From the NCBI RefSeq assembly GCF_024363255.1, contig NZ_AP026070.1, positions 1,426,001 to 1,490,000 of the forward strand: a DNA stretch of 64,000 nucleotides, read 5' to 3'. Below the pieces are notes generated by a model. The model was not told the origin of the DNA. It was given only the letters and a program-made list of their open reading frames with translations, and did not search any database. This stretch comes from Shewanella sp. NFH-SH190041. GTDB taxonomy: Bacteria; Pseudomonadota; Gammaproteobacteria; Enterobacterales; Shewanellaceae. Made by a program: the position numbers and the translations under genes. Shown piece by piece: positions 15,683 through 26,116 of this stretch (position 1 is the stretch's first letter; every line of letters begins with the position of its first letter).

Positions 15683-17044
15683 ATGTCGTTTAATATTGCA
15701 CTCAGTGGTATTGCAGCAGCCCAGAAGGATTTGAATACCACGGCCAATAATATCGCCAATGTGAATACCGCCGGGTTTAAGGAGTCCCGGGCAGAGTTTT
15801 CTGATGTTTACGCCAATTCCATTTTTTCTAACAGCCGCACCGCTGTCGGTGGCGGGGTTACCACTAACCGGGTCGCGCAGCAGTTTCATCAGGGCAGTTT
15901 GCAATTTACCAATAATGCTTTGGATCTCGCCATTAGCGGTGGCGCATTTTTTGTCACCTCATCCGGGGTGGGCTCACAGGATTATACCTACACCCGTGCC
16001 GGTGCATTTAAAGTGGACTCTGACAGCTTGTTGGTGGACTCTTCCGGTAACTATCTACAGACTTTTCCCGTTGATCGGGATGGTAATTCCACGTCGGTTA
16101 GTTTAACGACCACAGCACCGGTTGAAGTACCGGGAACGGCAGGCAGCCCGGTGAAAACATCGGATGTGGGCATTCGCATGAATGTTAATGCGGGTGATGG
16201 CAGTAAGGTGCTGGCGGATTTTGATCCCAATAATTCTGAAACCTTTAATAACTCCACCTCAGTGACCTTTTATGATTCGTTGGGGGAACCCCATATTCTG
16301 ACCACCTATTTTGTTCGTCCTCAAGATGCAGCTTATACCGGAGAAAGTAACTGGGTCGCATTTTATGCCATAGACGGGAAACAGGTGGATTTGGCCGGGC
16401 CTGCCGGCACTTATCAAACCGATACTGATGCCGATGGCACGCCGGATACCCCGGCAACCGCGACTAATGCTGGCGGTTGGACAGGCGCCGTGCTGAAATT
16501 TAATGATACCGGCGTTTATGTTGGCTCTGATCCGATAGCCATAACCACTGAGCAGTTGGGGGTGGCTGGTGCCAATGTGCTGAATCTCGGCGCAGATGGT
16601 ACCCAAGAACTGACCATTAATTTTGAAAATCCCACGCAGTATTCAGCCCCATTTGAAGTGACGGTGTTATCACAAAATGGCACGACAGTGGGGCGATTGA
16701 CTAATGTGGAGGTGGCACCAGATGGCTTGATTGTGGCGTCATACAGTAATGGCACTACGGCACCCTTGGCTCGGGTGGCACTGGCGATGTTTGCTAATGA
16801 ACAGGGCTTGGTACAAAACGGTAATACTTCTTGGCAACCTAGCTTGGAATCGGGCCCTGCTTTAGCTGGGGAAGCGGGAACAGGCACTTTTGGTGATATC
16901 CGTTCCTCTGCATTGGAACTCTCTAACGTTGATCTCACCACTGAATTGGTGGATTTGATTTCTGCACAGCGTAATTTCCAGGCCAACTCTCGGGCGCTGG
17001 AAGTGAACAATACTTTGCAACAGACCATATTACAGATCCGTTAA
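15683..17044 (+). CDS. flgE: Flagellar hook protein FlgE
   Basis: A 453-aa hook subunit. It begins MSFNIALSGIAAAQKDLN, with the NTTANNIANVNTAGFKESR axial motif, and ends with the conserved LSNVDLTTELVDLISAQRNFQANSRALEVNNTL helix (segments read in order). The central part is the variable surface region. The hook is the flexible joint between rod and filament. It is the last gene of the flgBCDE unit; a terminator-like hairpin and a fresh sigma-54 promoter follow. Confidence 0.96.
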   Translation: MSFNIALSGIAAAQKDLNTTANNIANVNTAGFKESRAEFSDVYANSIFSNSRTAVGGGVTTNRVAQQFHQGSLQFTNNALDLAISGGAFFVTSSGVGSQDYTYTRAGAFKVDSDSLLVDSSGNYLQTFPVDRDGNSTSVSLTTTAPVEVPGTAGSPVKTSDVGIRMNVNAGDGSKVLADFDPNNSETFNNSTSVTFYDSLGEPHILTTYFVRPQDAAYTGESNWVAFYAIDGKQVDLAGPAGTYQTDTDADGTPDTPATATNAGGWTGAVLKFNDTGVYVGSDPIAITTEQLGVAGANVLNLGADGTQELTINFENPTQYSAPFEVTVLSQNGTTVGRLTNVEVAPDGLIVASYSNGTTAPLARVALAMFANEQGLVQNGNTSWQPSLESGPALAGEAGTGTFGDIRSSALELSNVDLTTELVDLISAQRNFQANSRALEVNNTLQQTILQIR

Positions 17045-17054
17045 GCCGGTATGG

Positions 17055-17084
17055 CAAAGGGCTGCAGCCAACTGGCAGCCTTTT
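17055..17084 (+). terminator. Weak terminator-like hairpin after flgE
   Basis: AAAGGGCTGC pairs with GCAGCCTTTT with one bulged G, ending in only four T residues. It may partly end transcription between flgE and flgF. Confidence 0.5.
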
Positions 17085-17158
17085 GCCGCAGTATTCACTC
17101 TCACTTCCTCCTTTTCCCTTCCTACATACTGCTCTGACGCCTTATTGGCGCTATTTCG

Positions 17159-17173
17159 TGGCACAAAGCTTGC
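17159..17173 (+). promoter_or_regulatory. Sigma-54 promoter of the flgFGHIJKL operon
   Basis: TGGCACAAAGCTTGC, a perfect -24/-12 match, about 38 nt before the flgF start. Confidence 0.92.
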
Positions 17174-17210
17174 TTTTTAACCACAGGAATAAAGTTTGAC
17201 GGAGTAGCTG

Positions 17211-17954
17211 ATGGACAAGTTTCTCTATATCGCCATGTCTGGTGCTAAGCAAAATATGCATTCGCTGGCGGTGCGGGCCAATAATCTGGCCAATGCCAAT
17301 ACCGATGGTTTTAAAGCTGATTTAGCCCAAGCGCGCAGTATGCAGGCCTTCGGCGAAGGATTGCCTACCCGGGTCTTTGCCATGACGGAGCAACCAGGAG
17401 CCGATTTTACTCCCGGGGCGCTGAAAACCACTGGCCGGGATTTAGATATCGCCATTGATGGTAACGGGTGGCTGGCAGTGGAGGCCGCTGATGGGCAAGA
17501 GGCGTATACCCGCTCTGGCAGTTTACATCTGGATGCGGCCGGGGTGCTGCGTAATGACAGAGGCAATGCTGTTATCGGCGAGGGGGGCCCGGTGGTCCTG
17601 CCATTACCGATTCAGAAAATTGAGATTGGTCAAGATGGCACTATCTCTATCCGCCCACAAGGGGCACCTGCGGAGGTGATTGAAGTGGTCGGTCAGCTGA
17701 AACTGGTTGATCCGGGAAATGCTGAACTGATGCGGGGAGAAGATGGCCTGTTTCGGCAACTTTCCGGTCAAGATGCTGAATTTAGCGAGACGGTACGCTT
17801 GGTATCTGGGGCAGTGGAAGGCAGTAATGTTAACCCCGTGCATGAAATGGTGGCCATGATTGATTTGCAACGCCAGTTTGAAATGCAGGTCAAGATGATC
17901 AAAACCGCGGAAGAAAATGACCGCGCATCAGCATCCTTGATGCGTATCAGTTAG
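17211..17954 (+). CDS. flgF: Proximal rod protein FlgF
   Basis: A 247-aa rod protein. N-terminus MDKFLYIAMSGAKQNMHSL is typical of FlgF, with axial motif RANNLANANTDGFKADL. The C-terminus carries EGSNVNPVHEMVAMIDLQRQFEMQVKMIKTAEEND (read in pieces), the usual helical end. FlgF caps the proximal rod before the FlgG distal rod. It opens the second rod/hook operon directly after the sigma-54 site. Confidence 0.95.
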   Translation: MDKFLYIAMSGAKQNMHSLAVRANNLANANTDGFKADLAQARSMQAFGEGLPTRVFAMTEQPGADFTPGALKTTGRDLDIAIDGNGWLAVEAADGQEAYTRSGSLHLDAAGVLRNDRGNAVIGEGGPVVLPLPIQKIEIGQDGTISIRPQGAPAEVIEVVGQLKLVDPGNAELMRGEDGLFRQLSGQDAEFSETVRLVSGAVEGSNVNPVHEMVAMIDLQRQFEMQVKMIKTAEENDRASASLMRIS

Positions 17955-17965
17955 GAGGACAGCTC

Positions 17966-18754
17966 ATGCATCCTGCATTATGGATAAGTAAAACCGGCCT
18001 TGATGCTCAGCAGACGGATATTTCCGTTATTTCGAATAATGTCGCTAATGCCAGTACTGTGGGGTACAAGAAAACCCGCGCGGTATTTGAAGATTTGCTG
18101 TATCAAACCGTCAATCAGGCTGGTGGCATCAGTGCTGCCAATACCAAGTTACCCAATGGTCTAAATATTGGCGCGGGGACCAAAGTGGTGGCCACCCAGA
18201 AGATGTTTACTCAAGGCAATATGGTAACCACGGATAATGCGCTGGATTTGATGATTGAAGGGAGTGGCTTTTTTGAGTTGCAGCTGCCCGATGGCAGTGC
18301 GGCTTATACCCGCAATGGTCAGTTTACGTTAGATGATACCGGCCAGATGGTGACACCGGGGGCCGGTTATGTGTTACAGCCGCCGGTGAATATTCCGGCC
18401 GATGCTGTATCCATTACCGTGTCGGCAGAAGGACAGGTGTCGGTAAAAACGGCCGGTGCGGCGGAAAATCAGGTTGTGGGTCAGTTGAGTATTGCCGACT
18501 TTATCAATCCCTCTGGTTTGGAGCCCATGGGCCAGAACCTGTATCTGGAGACGGGGGCCAGCGGTGCACCTATCCAGGGCACAGCATCATTAGATGGGTT
18601 GGGGGCTATCCGACAAGGCGCGCTGGAAACCTCTAATGTCAATGTGACTGAAGAGCTGGTTAATTTGATTGAAAGTCAGCGCATCTATGAAATGAATTCC
18701 AAAGTCATCTCAGCTGTGGATCAGATGCTGGCTTATGTGAATCAGAACCTATAA
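17966..18754 (+). CDS. flgG: Distal rod protein FlgG
   Basis: A 262-aa distal rod protein, the length normal for FlgG. N-terminus [18 protein letters not shown], with axial motif [19 protein letters not shown] and the rod-specific segment [13 protein letters not shown]. The C-terminus is [19 protein letters not shown]. About 26 copies make up the distal rod that passes the P and L rings. 11 nt after flgF. Confidence 0.97.
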   Translation: MHPALWISKTGLDAQQTDISVISNNVANASTVGYKKTRAVFEDLLYQTVNQAGGISAANTKLPNGLNIGAGTKVVATQKMFTQGNMVTTDNALDLMIEGSGFFELQLPDGSAAYTRNGQFTLDDTGQMVTPGAGYVLQPPVNIPADAVSITVSAEGQVSVKTAGAAENQVVGQLSIADFINPSGLEPMGQNLYLETGASGAPIQGTASLDGLGAIRQGALETSNVNVTEELVNLIESQRIYEMNSKVISAVDQMLAYVNQNL

Positions 18755-18764
18755 GGCGGTCATT

Positions 18765-19565
18765 ATGGTTTCCATGTTGGTGTTTTGGCGGCGAGTTTGG
18801 CAACCTCGATGTGAGAGACGTGCAGAGCTGCGCGATTGCCTGGTTTCAGGGCATAGATTTATATCTTGGGTGTGCATCGGGCGGCATCTCTTAAAGCATT
18901 GTTGTTTGGTCGCGGGGGGGGTATTGCTGGCGGGTTGCAGCAGTACGCCGTCAAAACCTTTTGCTGATGACCCTTATTATGCCCCTGTGGTGCCCTCGCC
19001 ACCTGTCACCCAGATGGATGTGACCGGCTCTATGTATCAGGCCAGTCAAGCGGGCAGTTTGTATTCCGATATCCGCGCCCATAAGGTGGGTGACATTATT
19101 ACCGTGGTACTGAGTGAGTCGACTCAGGCATCCAAAAGTGCCAATAACGATATCACTAAGTCGGCTAATCTGACGCTGGACCCTATCAATGCCGGTGGGC
19201 GTAATGTCACCATCAAAGGGGTGCCGTTGGATTTGCAATATAAGGACAGTTTTAATAGCAACCGTGCTGCGGATGCGGATCAAAGTAATAGCTTGTCTGG
19301 CAGTATTTCGGCCAATGTTATGCAGGTATTGGATAACGGTAATTTGGTTATTCGCGGAGAAAAGTGGATAACCATTAACCATGGGGAGGAGTTTATTCGT
19401 CTTACCGGCATTGTACGCTCGGAAGATATCAGCCCGGATAACCGTATTCAGTCCGTTAGGGTGGCCAATGCCCGTATTCAATACAGTGGGACTGGTACCT
19501 TTGCCGATGCTCAGCAGGTGGGATGGCTAAGCCAGTTTTTCCTTGGTGATTGGTGGCCGTTTTAG
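18765..19565 (+). CDS. flgH: L-ring lipoprotein FlgH
   Basis: A 266-aa precursor of the outer-membrane L ring. The lipobox LLAGC places the lipidated cysteine at residue 58, so the region before it is longer than a usual leader. Starts further in, such as GTG before [10 protein letters not shown] at about residue 36, would give a normal lipoprotein signal. The mature domain is standard Flg[39 protein letters not shown] and [17 protein letters not shown] text, with a final FLGDWWPF. Forms the L ring on top of the FlgI P ring; FlgT and FlgO/P act around it. Confidence 0.94.
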   Translation: MVSMLVFWRRVWQPRCERRAELRDCLVSGHRFISWVCIGRHLLKHCCLVAGGVLLAGCSSTPSKPFADDPYYAPVVPSPPVTQMDVTGSMYQASQAGSLYSDIRAHKVGDIITVVLSESTQASKSANNDITKSANLTLDPINAGGRNVTIKGVPLDLQYKDSFNSNRAADADQSNSLSGSISANVMQVLDNGNLVIRGEKWITINHGEEFIRLTGIVRSEDISPDNRIQSVRVANARIQYSGTGTFADAQQVGWLSQFFLGDWWPF

Positions 19566-19574
19566 GGGGCGGAG

Positions 19575-20672
19575 ATGAAAATACTGTTACTGTCTTTGCT
19601 GGGAGCTGTGCTGTCATTAGCTTCGTTTGAGTCTCAAGCTCAGCGGATAAAAGATATTGCTGATGTCGCCGGGATCCGCGCCAATCAATTGATTGGCTAT
19701 GGGCTCGTCGTGGGGCTGCCCGGCACCGGGGAAAAAACGCGTTATACCGAGCAGACCTTTAAAACCATGTTGAAAAATTTCGGTATTAATTTGCCAGAAA
19801 ATTTTCGGCCGAAAATTAAAAATGTCGCTGTGGTGGCGGTGAGTAGTGAGATGCCAGCGTTTGCTAAGCCCGGACAGAGCCTGGATGTGACAGTATCCAG
19901 TCTGGGAGAAGCGAAAAGTTTGCGGGGCGGTACCCTATTACAGACTTTTTTAAAAGGGGTTGATGGCCGAGTATATGCCATTGCGCAGGGCAGTCTGGTG
20001 GTCAGTGGTTTCAGTGCCGGTGGTCTGGATGGCTCCAAGGTTATCCAAAATACGCCCACCGTGGGGCGGATCCCGAATGGCGCGCTGGTGGAGCGGGCAG
20101 TGGCAACGCCATTTTCTCGCGGCGATTATTTGACTTTCAATCTGCACCGGGCTGATTTCACCACCGCCCGTAATTTGGCCCGCAGTATTAATGATCTGCT
20201 TGGACCGGGGATCGCCAAGCCTTTGGATGCCACATCGGTTCAGGTCACTGCGCCCCGAGATGTCTCCCAGCGGGTCTCTTTTCTCGCGACCTTGGAAAAC
20301 CTTGAGGTAGAGCAGGCAACGCAAGCGGCGAAGGTGATCGTTAATTCCCGCACCGGCACGATAGTGGTTGGCCAAAACGTCAAATTATTGCCAGCGGCAG
20401 TCACCCATGGTGGCTTGACAGTCACTATCGCTGAATCCATTAATGTTTCCCAGCCAAACCCCCTTGCTGGTGGGGATACCGTCGTTACGCCACAAACAGA
20501 GATCGGTGTGACGGAAGAAAATTTACGGATGTTTTTATTTAACCCTGGCACCACGCTGGATGAGTTGGTACGGGCGGTTAACCTGGTTGGTGCCGCGCCT
20601 TCTGATGTGTTGGCTATTTTAGAAGCATTAAAAGTGGCAGGCGCTTTGCACGGTGAGCTTATCATTATTTAA
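19575..20672 (+). CDS. flgI: P-ring protein FlgI
   Basis: A 365-aa periplasmic P-ring subunit. A signal peptide ends at SQAQ (residue 23). The mature N-terminus [20 protein letters not shown] and the following GLPGTGEKT are family hallmarks; the C-terminus [20 protein letters not shown] is also typical. It assembles with help from FlgA around the distal rod at the peptidoglycan. Directly follows flgH. Confidence 0.97.
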   Translation: MKILLLSLLGAVLSLASFESQAQRIKDIADVAGIRANQLIGYGLVVGLPGTGEKTRYTEQTFKTMLKNFGINLPENFRPKIKNVAVVAVSSEMPAFAKPGQSLDVTVSSLGEAKSLRGGTLLQTFLKGVDGRVYAIAQGSLVVSGFSAGGLDGSKVIQNTPTVGRIPNGALVERAVATPFSRGDYLTFNLHRADFTTARNLARSINDLLGPGIAKPLDATSVQVTAPRDVSQRVSFLATLENLEVEQATQAAKVIVNSRTGTIVVGQNVKLLPAAVTHGGLTVTIAESINVSQPNPLAGGDTVVTPQTEIGVTEENLRMFLFNPGTTLDELVRAVNLVGAAPSDVLAILEALKVAGALHGELIII

Positions 20673-20688
20673 TTGATAACAACCCGGC

Positions 20689-21846
20689 ATGGATAAACTT
20701 TCTCATTCATCCCCGTATCTGGATTTGGCGGGGTTGGATCAACTCAGAACCAAAGCAAGACAGCAGGATGATGAAGGGTTAAGGCAAGTCGCCCAGCAAT
20801 TTGAAGGCATTTTTGTGCAGATGCTGATGAGCAGTATGCGCGATGCCAATGCTGCCTTTACCGCTGACAGTCCATTTAACAGCCAATATACCCGTTTTTA
20901 TGAGCAAATGCGGGATCAGCAGCTTTCTGTTGAGCTTGGCGCTAAAGGGGCATTGGGGCTGGCAGAATTGATGGTGCAGCAGTTGTCACCCAGTAGCCAA
21001 GGTATTACCCCGGCCTCTGTTTTGCGCAGCGGACTGGATAGTCAGCCATCACCATTACTGCCTGGGGGGGCGAGCAAAGCTATCCCATTAGCTACCGCTG
21101 CAACGTTAGCCCCTCAAACTGCGGGGCCATCTATTGAGATGACTGCGCTGCCAGCGGAACAGGCGGTTGTTGGGATAACGCCAACAGTTAAAACATTATC
21201 CCCCACTTTTTCAGCAGCTAAAGATCAAAGTGACCTTGTAACCTCAACTTCACCCTGGCCAGAACGGGATATAACGCTGCCGCAAGCCCCGGATGTGCGC
21301 GAGCTGAATGCCGCTGGGCAGCTTGTTGTCACTGAAAGCCAACCAATGGGTAGTGTTGCGACGTTTTCTTCCCAAGCAGAATTTGTCCTGCGGCTATATC
21401 CATTGGCACAAAAAGCGGCTCGCTCACTAGGTACCCAACCTGAAGTTTTGCTGGCGCAATCGGCGTTGGAAACCGGTTGGGGCCAGAAAATGGTGCGGCG
21501 CATCAATGGTGAGCCAAGTAATAACCTTTTCAATATCAAGGCTGATTCCCGTTGGCAGGGAGATAGAGCCAGTGTGCAAACACTGGAGTTTCAGCAAGGG
21601 GTTGCTGTGCGTCAGCGGGCAGATTTTCGGGTTTATGACTCGTTGGATCAGAGCTTTGATGACTTTGTCCGCTTTATCAGCAGTGACAGATATCAGTCCG
21701 CCCGGGAAGCGGCGCACAATCCGGAGGGATTTATCCGCGGGTTGCAGGATGCCGGTTATGCGACCGATCCCGCTTATACCGACAAGGTGATGCAGGTACT
21801 TAAATCTGTGTTGGCAACCCGGCAGCAGGAGCGCGGTGATGAATAA
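20689..21846 (+). CDS. flgJ: Rod cap and peptidoglycan hydrolase FlgJ
   Basis: A 385-aa two-domain FlgJ. The N-terminal rod-scaffold domain (about 10-105) reads QVAQQFEGIFVQMLMSSMRDAN and later FYEQMRDQQLSVEL. A long low-complexity Ala/Thr/Pro linker (about 105-225) follows. The C-terminal glucosaminidase domain (about 230-380) holds the catalytic Glu in LLAQSALETGWGQKMVR and NNLFNIKAD. It bores a local hole in peptidoglycan for the growing rod. Confidence 0.95.
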   Translation: MDKLSHSSPYLDLAGLDQLRTKARQQDDEGLRQVAQQFEGIFVQMLMSSMRDANAAFTADSPFNSQYTRFYEQMRDQQLSVELGAKGALGLAELMVQQLSPSSQGITPASVLRSGLDSQPSPLLPGGASKAIPLATAATLAPQTAGPSIEMTALPAEQAVVGITPTVKTLSPTFSAAKDQSDLVTSTSPWPERDITLPQAPDVRELNAAGQLVVTESQPMGSVATFSSQAEFVLRLYPLAQKAARSLGTQPEVLLAQSALETGWGQKMVRRINGEPSNNLFNIKADSRWQGDRASVQTLEFQQGVAVRQRADFRVYDSLDQSFDDFVRFISSDRYQSAREAAHNPEGFIRGLQDAGYATDPAYTDKVMQVLKSVLATRQQERGDE

Positions 21847-21875
21847 ACCGCAGCTGATAAGTTCAGGGAGGAAGT

Positions 21876-23792
21876 ATGGGAGTTGATCTGCTCAATATTG
21901 CCCGCAGCGGTGTAATGTCATCTCAGTCTCAGTTGGGGGTGACCGGGCACAATATTGCCAATGTGAATACCGAGGGGTATCACCGCCAAGTGGCACAGCA
22001 AAGTGCTCAGCAGTCCCAGCGCATTGCCGGCAATTTTTATGGCACTGGCACATATGTGAGTGAAGTAAAGCGAATTTACAACGATTATGCCGCCCGCGAA
22101 TTGCAAATCGGCCAATCGGCCATGAGTCAGGCGCAATTGCGGCAAAATAAACTCTCAGAGCTGGATCAACTCTATGCTACCGCGGGGCAGGCAATACCAG
22201 CGGCATTGGCCGATATGTATGCGGATTTGGCCGGGCTAGCAGATCAACCCGATGATACCGGCTTGCGGACGAGTGTACTGAATGCGGCAGGACAACTGGC
22301 GGATTCGGTTAATCAGATGTATGCCGGTCTGGACGGGCATTTAGGGCAGATTAACAGTCAAATCAGCAGCATTACCGGACGCATTAATGATATTGGTGCT
22401 GAGCTAGCCAATCTTAATCGGGCGTTGAGTCAGTCCGGCGGTGAGGATATGGCATTGCTGGATGAGCAGTCGATGCTGATCCAAGAGTTAAGCCAGTATG
22501 CTGTGGTTAACGTGATTGCTGAAGCTGGTGGCAGTAAAAGTATTATGCTCGGTGGCTCGGCGATGTTGGTCTCAGCCCAGAGTGCGCAACAATTAACCGT
22601 TGCAGATGGTGAGATTTTCCCAAACCAAACTCAATTGGCTATTTCCCTTGGTGATACTCGTCAGCAAATCAATGGCCTGCATATGGGCGGCGAGTTAGGG
22701 GCATTATTTGAGCTGCGAGATCAATCCTTGCTGCCCGCTATGGCAGAGCTTGATTTATTGGCATTGGGATTAGCGGATACGTTTAACCGGCAACAGGCCC
22801 AAGGACTGGATTTAACCGGCCAGGTGGGGCAAAACCTGTTCCATGATCTCAATGATGCGGTAATGAGTGCTGGGCGCATTGCACCAATGCCACAAAATGG
22901 CGGTAATGGCGCAATATCGGTGCAGGTAAGTGATAGTCATCAACTGACCGGTGATGAGTTTATGTTGGCCTACACCGCGCCGAGCAGTTATAGCCTGACA
23001 AACAATAATACCGGGGCGGTCACACCGTTAACCCTTACCGGCTCGCGTTTAATTGGCGCTGGAGGCTTTGAGCTTAGTATTGATGCCGGTACTGTGGCTG
23101 ATGGCGACCGCTTTATCATTCGTCCCAGTGCTGGCGCCGCTGCGGGGCTTGGGGTCGCACTGCAGCAGGCCAGTGGACTTGCCGCTGCCAGCGCGGTGCT
23201 CACACCCGATCCGGCCAATGGTGGGGATATCAGCCTATCACTTGCTGCCATATTGGATCGTAATGCCCCCAACTTTCCTCATCAGGGCGCGCCGTTGACC
23301 TTTGCGATTGATACCGCTGCTAACCAATACCAGGTGTTTGATGCCACAGGAACCCCTCTTGGTGGCGTTACCGGGTTTACGCCGCCTGCTATCAATGCCT
23401 ATGGCATGCAGCTTGAAGTGTCTTCCGTTGCCGGGGTGACAGAGCGTTTTACGCTGGATTTAACCTTGGCAAGTGGTGATAACACCAATGCCTTAGCGAT
23501 GGCCCGGCTAAATGAAGCGCGTCCCATGCTTAATGGTCGCGTGGGGTTTACCGCACTGTTTGAGCAAAGTAAGCAAGATCTCGGTAGTCAGGCCCGTGGG
23601 GCACAAATCCAAGCTGAAGCGGCAGAGGCTATTTTTCAGCAGGTCCAGACTCGATCGGACAGTTTATCCGGGGTGAACCTGGATGAAGAGGCTGCCAATC
23701 TAATGCGTTTTCAGCAGGCATATCAGGCATCTGCACGAATTATGACCACGTCGCAGCAGATTTTTGATGCGTTGATAAGCTCGCTGCGATAG
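21876..23792 (+). CDS. flgK: Hook-filament junction protein FlgK
   Basis: A 638-aa hook-associated protein 1. Begins MGVDLLNIARSGVMSSQSQL, with the axial motif TGHNIANVNTEGYHRQ; the C-terminus is SGVNLDEEAANLMRFQQAYQASARI, read in pieces. It forms the first layer of the junction between hook and filament, exported with FlgN's help. The GGAGG ribosome site is well placed. The middle is variable, as usual. Confidence 0.96.
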   Translation: MGVDLLNIARSGVMSSQSQLGVTGHNIANVNTEGYHRQVAQQSAQQSQRIAGNFYGTGTYVSEVKRIYNDYAARELQIGQSAMSQAQLRQNKLSELDQLYATAGQAIPAALADMYADLAGLADQPDDTGLRTSVLNAAGQLADSVNQMYAGLDGHLGQINSQISSITGRINDIGAELANLNRALSQSGGEDMALLDEQSMLIQELSQYAVVNVIAEAGGSKSIMLGGSAMLVSAQSAQQLTVADGEIFPNQTQLAISLGDTRQQINGLHMGGELGALFELRDQSLLPAMAELDLLALGLADTFNRQQAQGLDLTGQVGQNLFHDLNDAVMSAGRIAPMPQNGGNGAISVQVSDSHQLTGDEFMLAYTAPSSYSLTNNNTGAVTPLTLTGSRLIGAGGFELSIDAGTVADGDRFIIRPSAGAAAGLGVALQQASGLAAASAVLTPDPANGGDISLSLAAILDRNAPNFPHQGAPLTFAIDTAANQYQVFDATGTPLGGVTGFTPPAINAYGMQLEVSSVAGVTERFTLDLTLASGDNTNALAMARLNEARPMLNGRVGFTALFEQSKQDLGSQARGAQIQAEAAEAIFQQVQTRSDSLSGVNLDEEAANLMRFQQAYQASARIMTTSQQIFDALISSLR

Positions 23793-23800
23793 GAGGCTGA

Positions 23801-25006
23801 ATGCGGATTTCAACATCTCAGTTATTTGATCAGGGTGTCAGTGGTGTGTTGCGCAAACAAAGCAGTACAGCACAGATGCTTGAGAAACTTTCCAGTGGTA
23901 AGCAGGTGGAGACGGCGGCAGATGATCCGGTCGCGGCAATTGGGATTGATCGGCTAAAACAACAAAATGCATTGGCCGATCAGTTTTTAAAAAACATTGA
24001 TTACGCTACCACTCGCCTTGGATTAGCCGAGTCAAAACTGGGGCTGGCTGAAACGGCGGCCATGGCGTTTCGGGACAAAATTTTGCAGGCAGTCAATGGC
24101 ACCTTAGGGGATGCCCAGCGGCAAATGCTTGCCGATGATATGCAGGGAACTTTGGATGAGCTTACCAGTATTGCCAATAGCCAAGATGAGGCTGGTCATT
24201 TTATCTTTGCTGGGTTTAATAATGAAAATCAACCATTTGAAACTAATGCTGCTGGCACAGTGACATATCTTGGTGACAGTGGTGAACGGCAGGCAGCCAT
24301 CGCGGGCGCCGTGGTACTCAGTACCAATATTCCTGGCGATAAAGCTTTTATGCTGGCACCGAATGGTCAGGGCGAATATGCCGCGACATATCATGCTGGG
24401 CAACAAGGGGATTTTTATTTACAGCGAACCGAAATTATGAATCCGGCTTTGGCTACCGGCAGTGATTACCGGTTGGATTTTCTCGATGACGGCGGCGGTG
24501 GGATTACCCTAGAAGTGCGTGATGCGAGCAATACGCTGATCAGTACTGTAACCAACTTTGACAGTGTTAACCCCATCAATTTTGCCGGTCTGGAGCTGCA
24601 GCTTAGCGGCTCTGTCGCTGCTGGTGATAGTGTGGATATCACTCCTCGCAGCCATGTCAGTATTTTTGACACCTTCTCTCAAGCCATTGCGCTGCTATCT
24701 AGCGATAACGTGAATACGGCTGCTGGTCAGGCTGAATTGGCACAGATCTTGGTTAATACCGATGCAGGGCTGAACCAACTCAGTATTGCCAGGGGGGAGG
24801 CCGGCAACAGTTTAAAGCGGCTGGAAAACTATTCTGCCCGGCATGAAGAAGAGCAGGTGGTGAACAGTGGGGCGCTGTCGATGCTGGAAGATTTGGATTA
24901 TGCCGCTGCGATTTCTGAGTTTGAGAAACAGCAGCTGGCACTGAATGCCGTTGCCAATGTCTTTGGCCAAGTTGGATCGGTGTCTTTGTTTGATTATCTT
25001 CGTTAG
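23801..25006 (+). CDS. flgL: Hook-filament junction protein FlgL
   Basis: A 401-aa hook-associated protein 3 of the flagellin superfamily. The N-terminal helix region MRISTSQLFDQGVSGVL and MLEKLSSGKQVETAADDPVAAI is diagnostic. The C-terminus has ARGEAGNSLKRLENYSARHEEEQV and a final AVANVFGQVGSVSLFDYLR. It forms the second junction layer under the filament. It starts 8 nt after flgK and ends the flgF-to-flgL series; the first flagellin gene follows 73 nt later. Confidence 0.95.
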   Translation: MRISTSQLFDQGVSGVLRKQSSTAQMLEKLSSGKQVETAADDPVAAIGIDRLKQQNALADQFLKNIDYATTRLGLAESKLGLAETAAMAFRDKILQAVNGTLGDAQRQMLADDMQGTLDELTSIANSQDEAGHFIFAGFNNENQPFETNAAGTVTYLGDSGERQAAIAGAVVLSTNIPGDKAFMLAPNGQGEYAATYHAGQQGDFYLQRTEIMNPALATGSDYRLDFLDDGGGGITLEVRDASNTLISTVTNFDSVNPINFAGLELQLSGSVAAGDSVDITPRSHVSIFDTFSQAIALLSSDNVNTAAGQAELAQILVNTDAGLNQLSIARGEAGNSLKRLENYSARHEEEQVVNSGALSMLEDLDYAAAISEFEKQQLALNAVANVFGQVGSVSLFDYLR

Positions 25007-25079
25007 TTGCTCGCCAACTGATAGATGCCATATGAGCCAAGTGTGATCTGGCCCGGGCAAGCAGAAAAAGGAGTTCAAT

Positions 25080-25901
25080 ATGGCGATTACCGTCAATACC
25101 AATGTGACCTCAATGAAGGCGCAGAAAAATTTGGCGCAGTCCAACAGTAATCTGGCGGTGTCGATGGAACGACTCTCCAGCGGGCTGCGGATTAACAGTG
25201 CCAAAGATGATGCTGCCGGTCTGGCCATTTCTAATCGCTTGAATAGTCAGGTACGAGGCTTAGAGGTCGGTATGCGCAATGCCAATGATGCGATATCTAT
25301 TGCGCAAATTGCTGAAGGGGCGATGCAGGAGCAGACCAATATGCTGCAACGCATGCGGGATCTGTCAGTGCAAGCGAACAATGGCGCTAACAGCACTGCA
25401 GATTGGCAAGCATTGCAAAATGAGTTAGATGAATTAAAAGCAGAAATTACGGCAATTGGCCAAAGTACGGCTTTTGGTAATACCCATTTAATGCGAGGGG
25501 GTTTCTCTGCGGGTAAGGCCTTCCAAGTAGGGCATCAGGAAGGGGAAGATGTCAATATTGTGATTAATACCAATAATGCCAGTTCTCTGGCCGTTAGTGC
25601 CTTATCTGTGACCACAGTATCAGGACGGGATGCGGCCATTGGGTTAGTGGATGCGGCAATTAACAATATTGATGGGCAGCGAGCAAAGCTCGGGGCGGTA
25701 CAGAATCGCTTGGCACACAATATCAGTAACAGTGCCAATACTCAGGCAAATGTTGCCGATGCTAAAAGCCGAATTGTGGATGTGGACTTTGCCAAAGCTA
25801 CGGCTGAAATGACCAAACAACAGGTATTATCCCAAACTGGCTCAGCGATGTTAGCACAGGCCAATCAGTTACCCCAGATAGCCCTTTCATTGCTGGGGTA
25901 G
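25080..25901 (+). CDS. flaA: Flagellin, first of two (FlaA-like)
   Basis: A 273-aa flagellin, a short type with conserved D0/D1 ends and almost no outer D2/D3 domains. N-terminal [17 protein letters not shown] and [20 protein letters not shown]-terminal [17 protein letters not shown]. The centre is rich in Ser, Thr and Asn, which would suit O-glycosylation by the Maf-like protein, an inference. It is closely similar to the next gene along its full length, an old tandem duplication. I see no sigma-28 site in the 73 nt upstream, so it may be read from the flgF operon or a promoter inside flgL, while flaB has its own FliA promoter. Confidence 0.93.
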   Translation: MAITVNTNVTSMKAQKNLAQSNSNLAVSMERLSSGLRINSAKDDAAGLAISNRLNSQVRGLEVGMRNANDAISIAQIAEGAMQEQTNMLQRMRDLSVQANNGANSTADWQALQNELDELKAEITAIGQSTAFGNTHLMRGGFSAGKAFQVGHQEGEDVNIVINTNNASSLAVSALSVTTVSGRDAAIGLVDAAINNIDGQRAKLGAVQNRLAHNISNSANTQANVADAKSRIVDVDFAKATAEMTKQQVLSQTGSAMLAQANQLPQIALSLLG

Positions 25902-26006
25902 GGATAAAATTAGTGTTTATTGAGTTGGTTTTTGTTTGCTATTTAATGTTTATAGTATTGATTTCATGTGCTTTTTGTTTTTGAAGGCCGCAGTTTAAAA
26001 AAGCGC

Positions 26007-26033
26007 TAAAGTTCATTGTGATAAGGCCGTTAA
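26007..26033 (+). promoter_or_regulatory. Sigma-28 (FliA) promoter of the second flagellin
   Basis: TAAAGTTC, eleven nucleotides, then GCCGTTAA; 7 of 8 matches in each element with perfect spacing. It lies in the 215-nt gap between the two flagellins, 84 nt before the ATG. Confidence 0.9.
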
Positions 26034-26116
26034 AGTTACTGTAACGAGAAAGACCCGCCTGGCTTACCCGAAAGACAGGCAAGTGTTTAAGCCAGGTTTG
26101 TAATGAGGACATAATT

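Noticed and set aside
25007..25079. Sigma-54-like TGGCCCGGGCAAGC before the first flagellin
   Set aside because: Spacing between GG and GC is one base short, so it is not a valid -24/-12 promoter.
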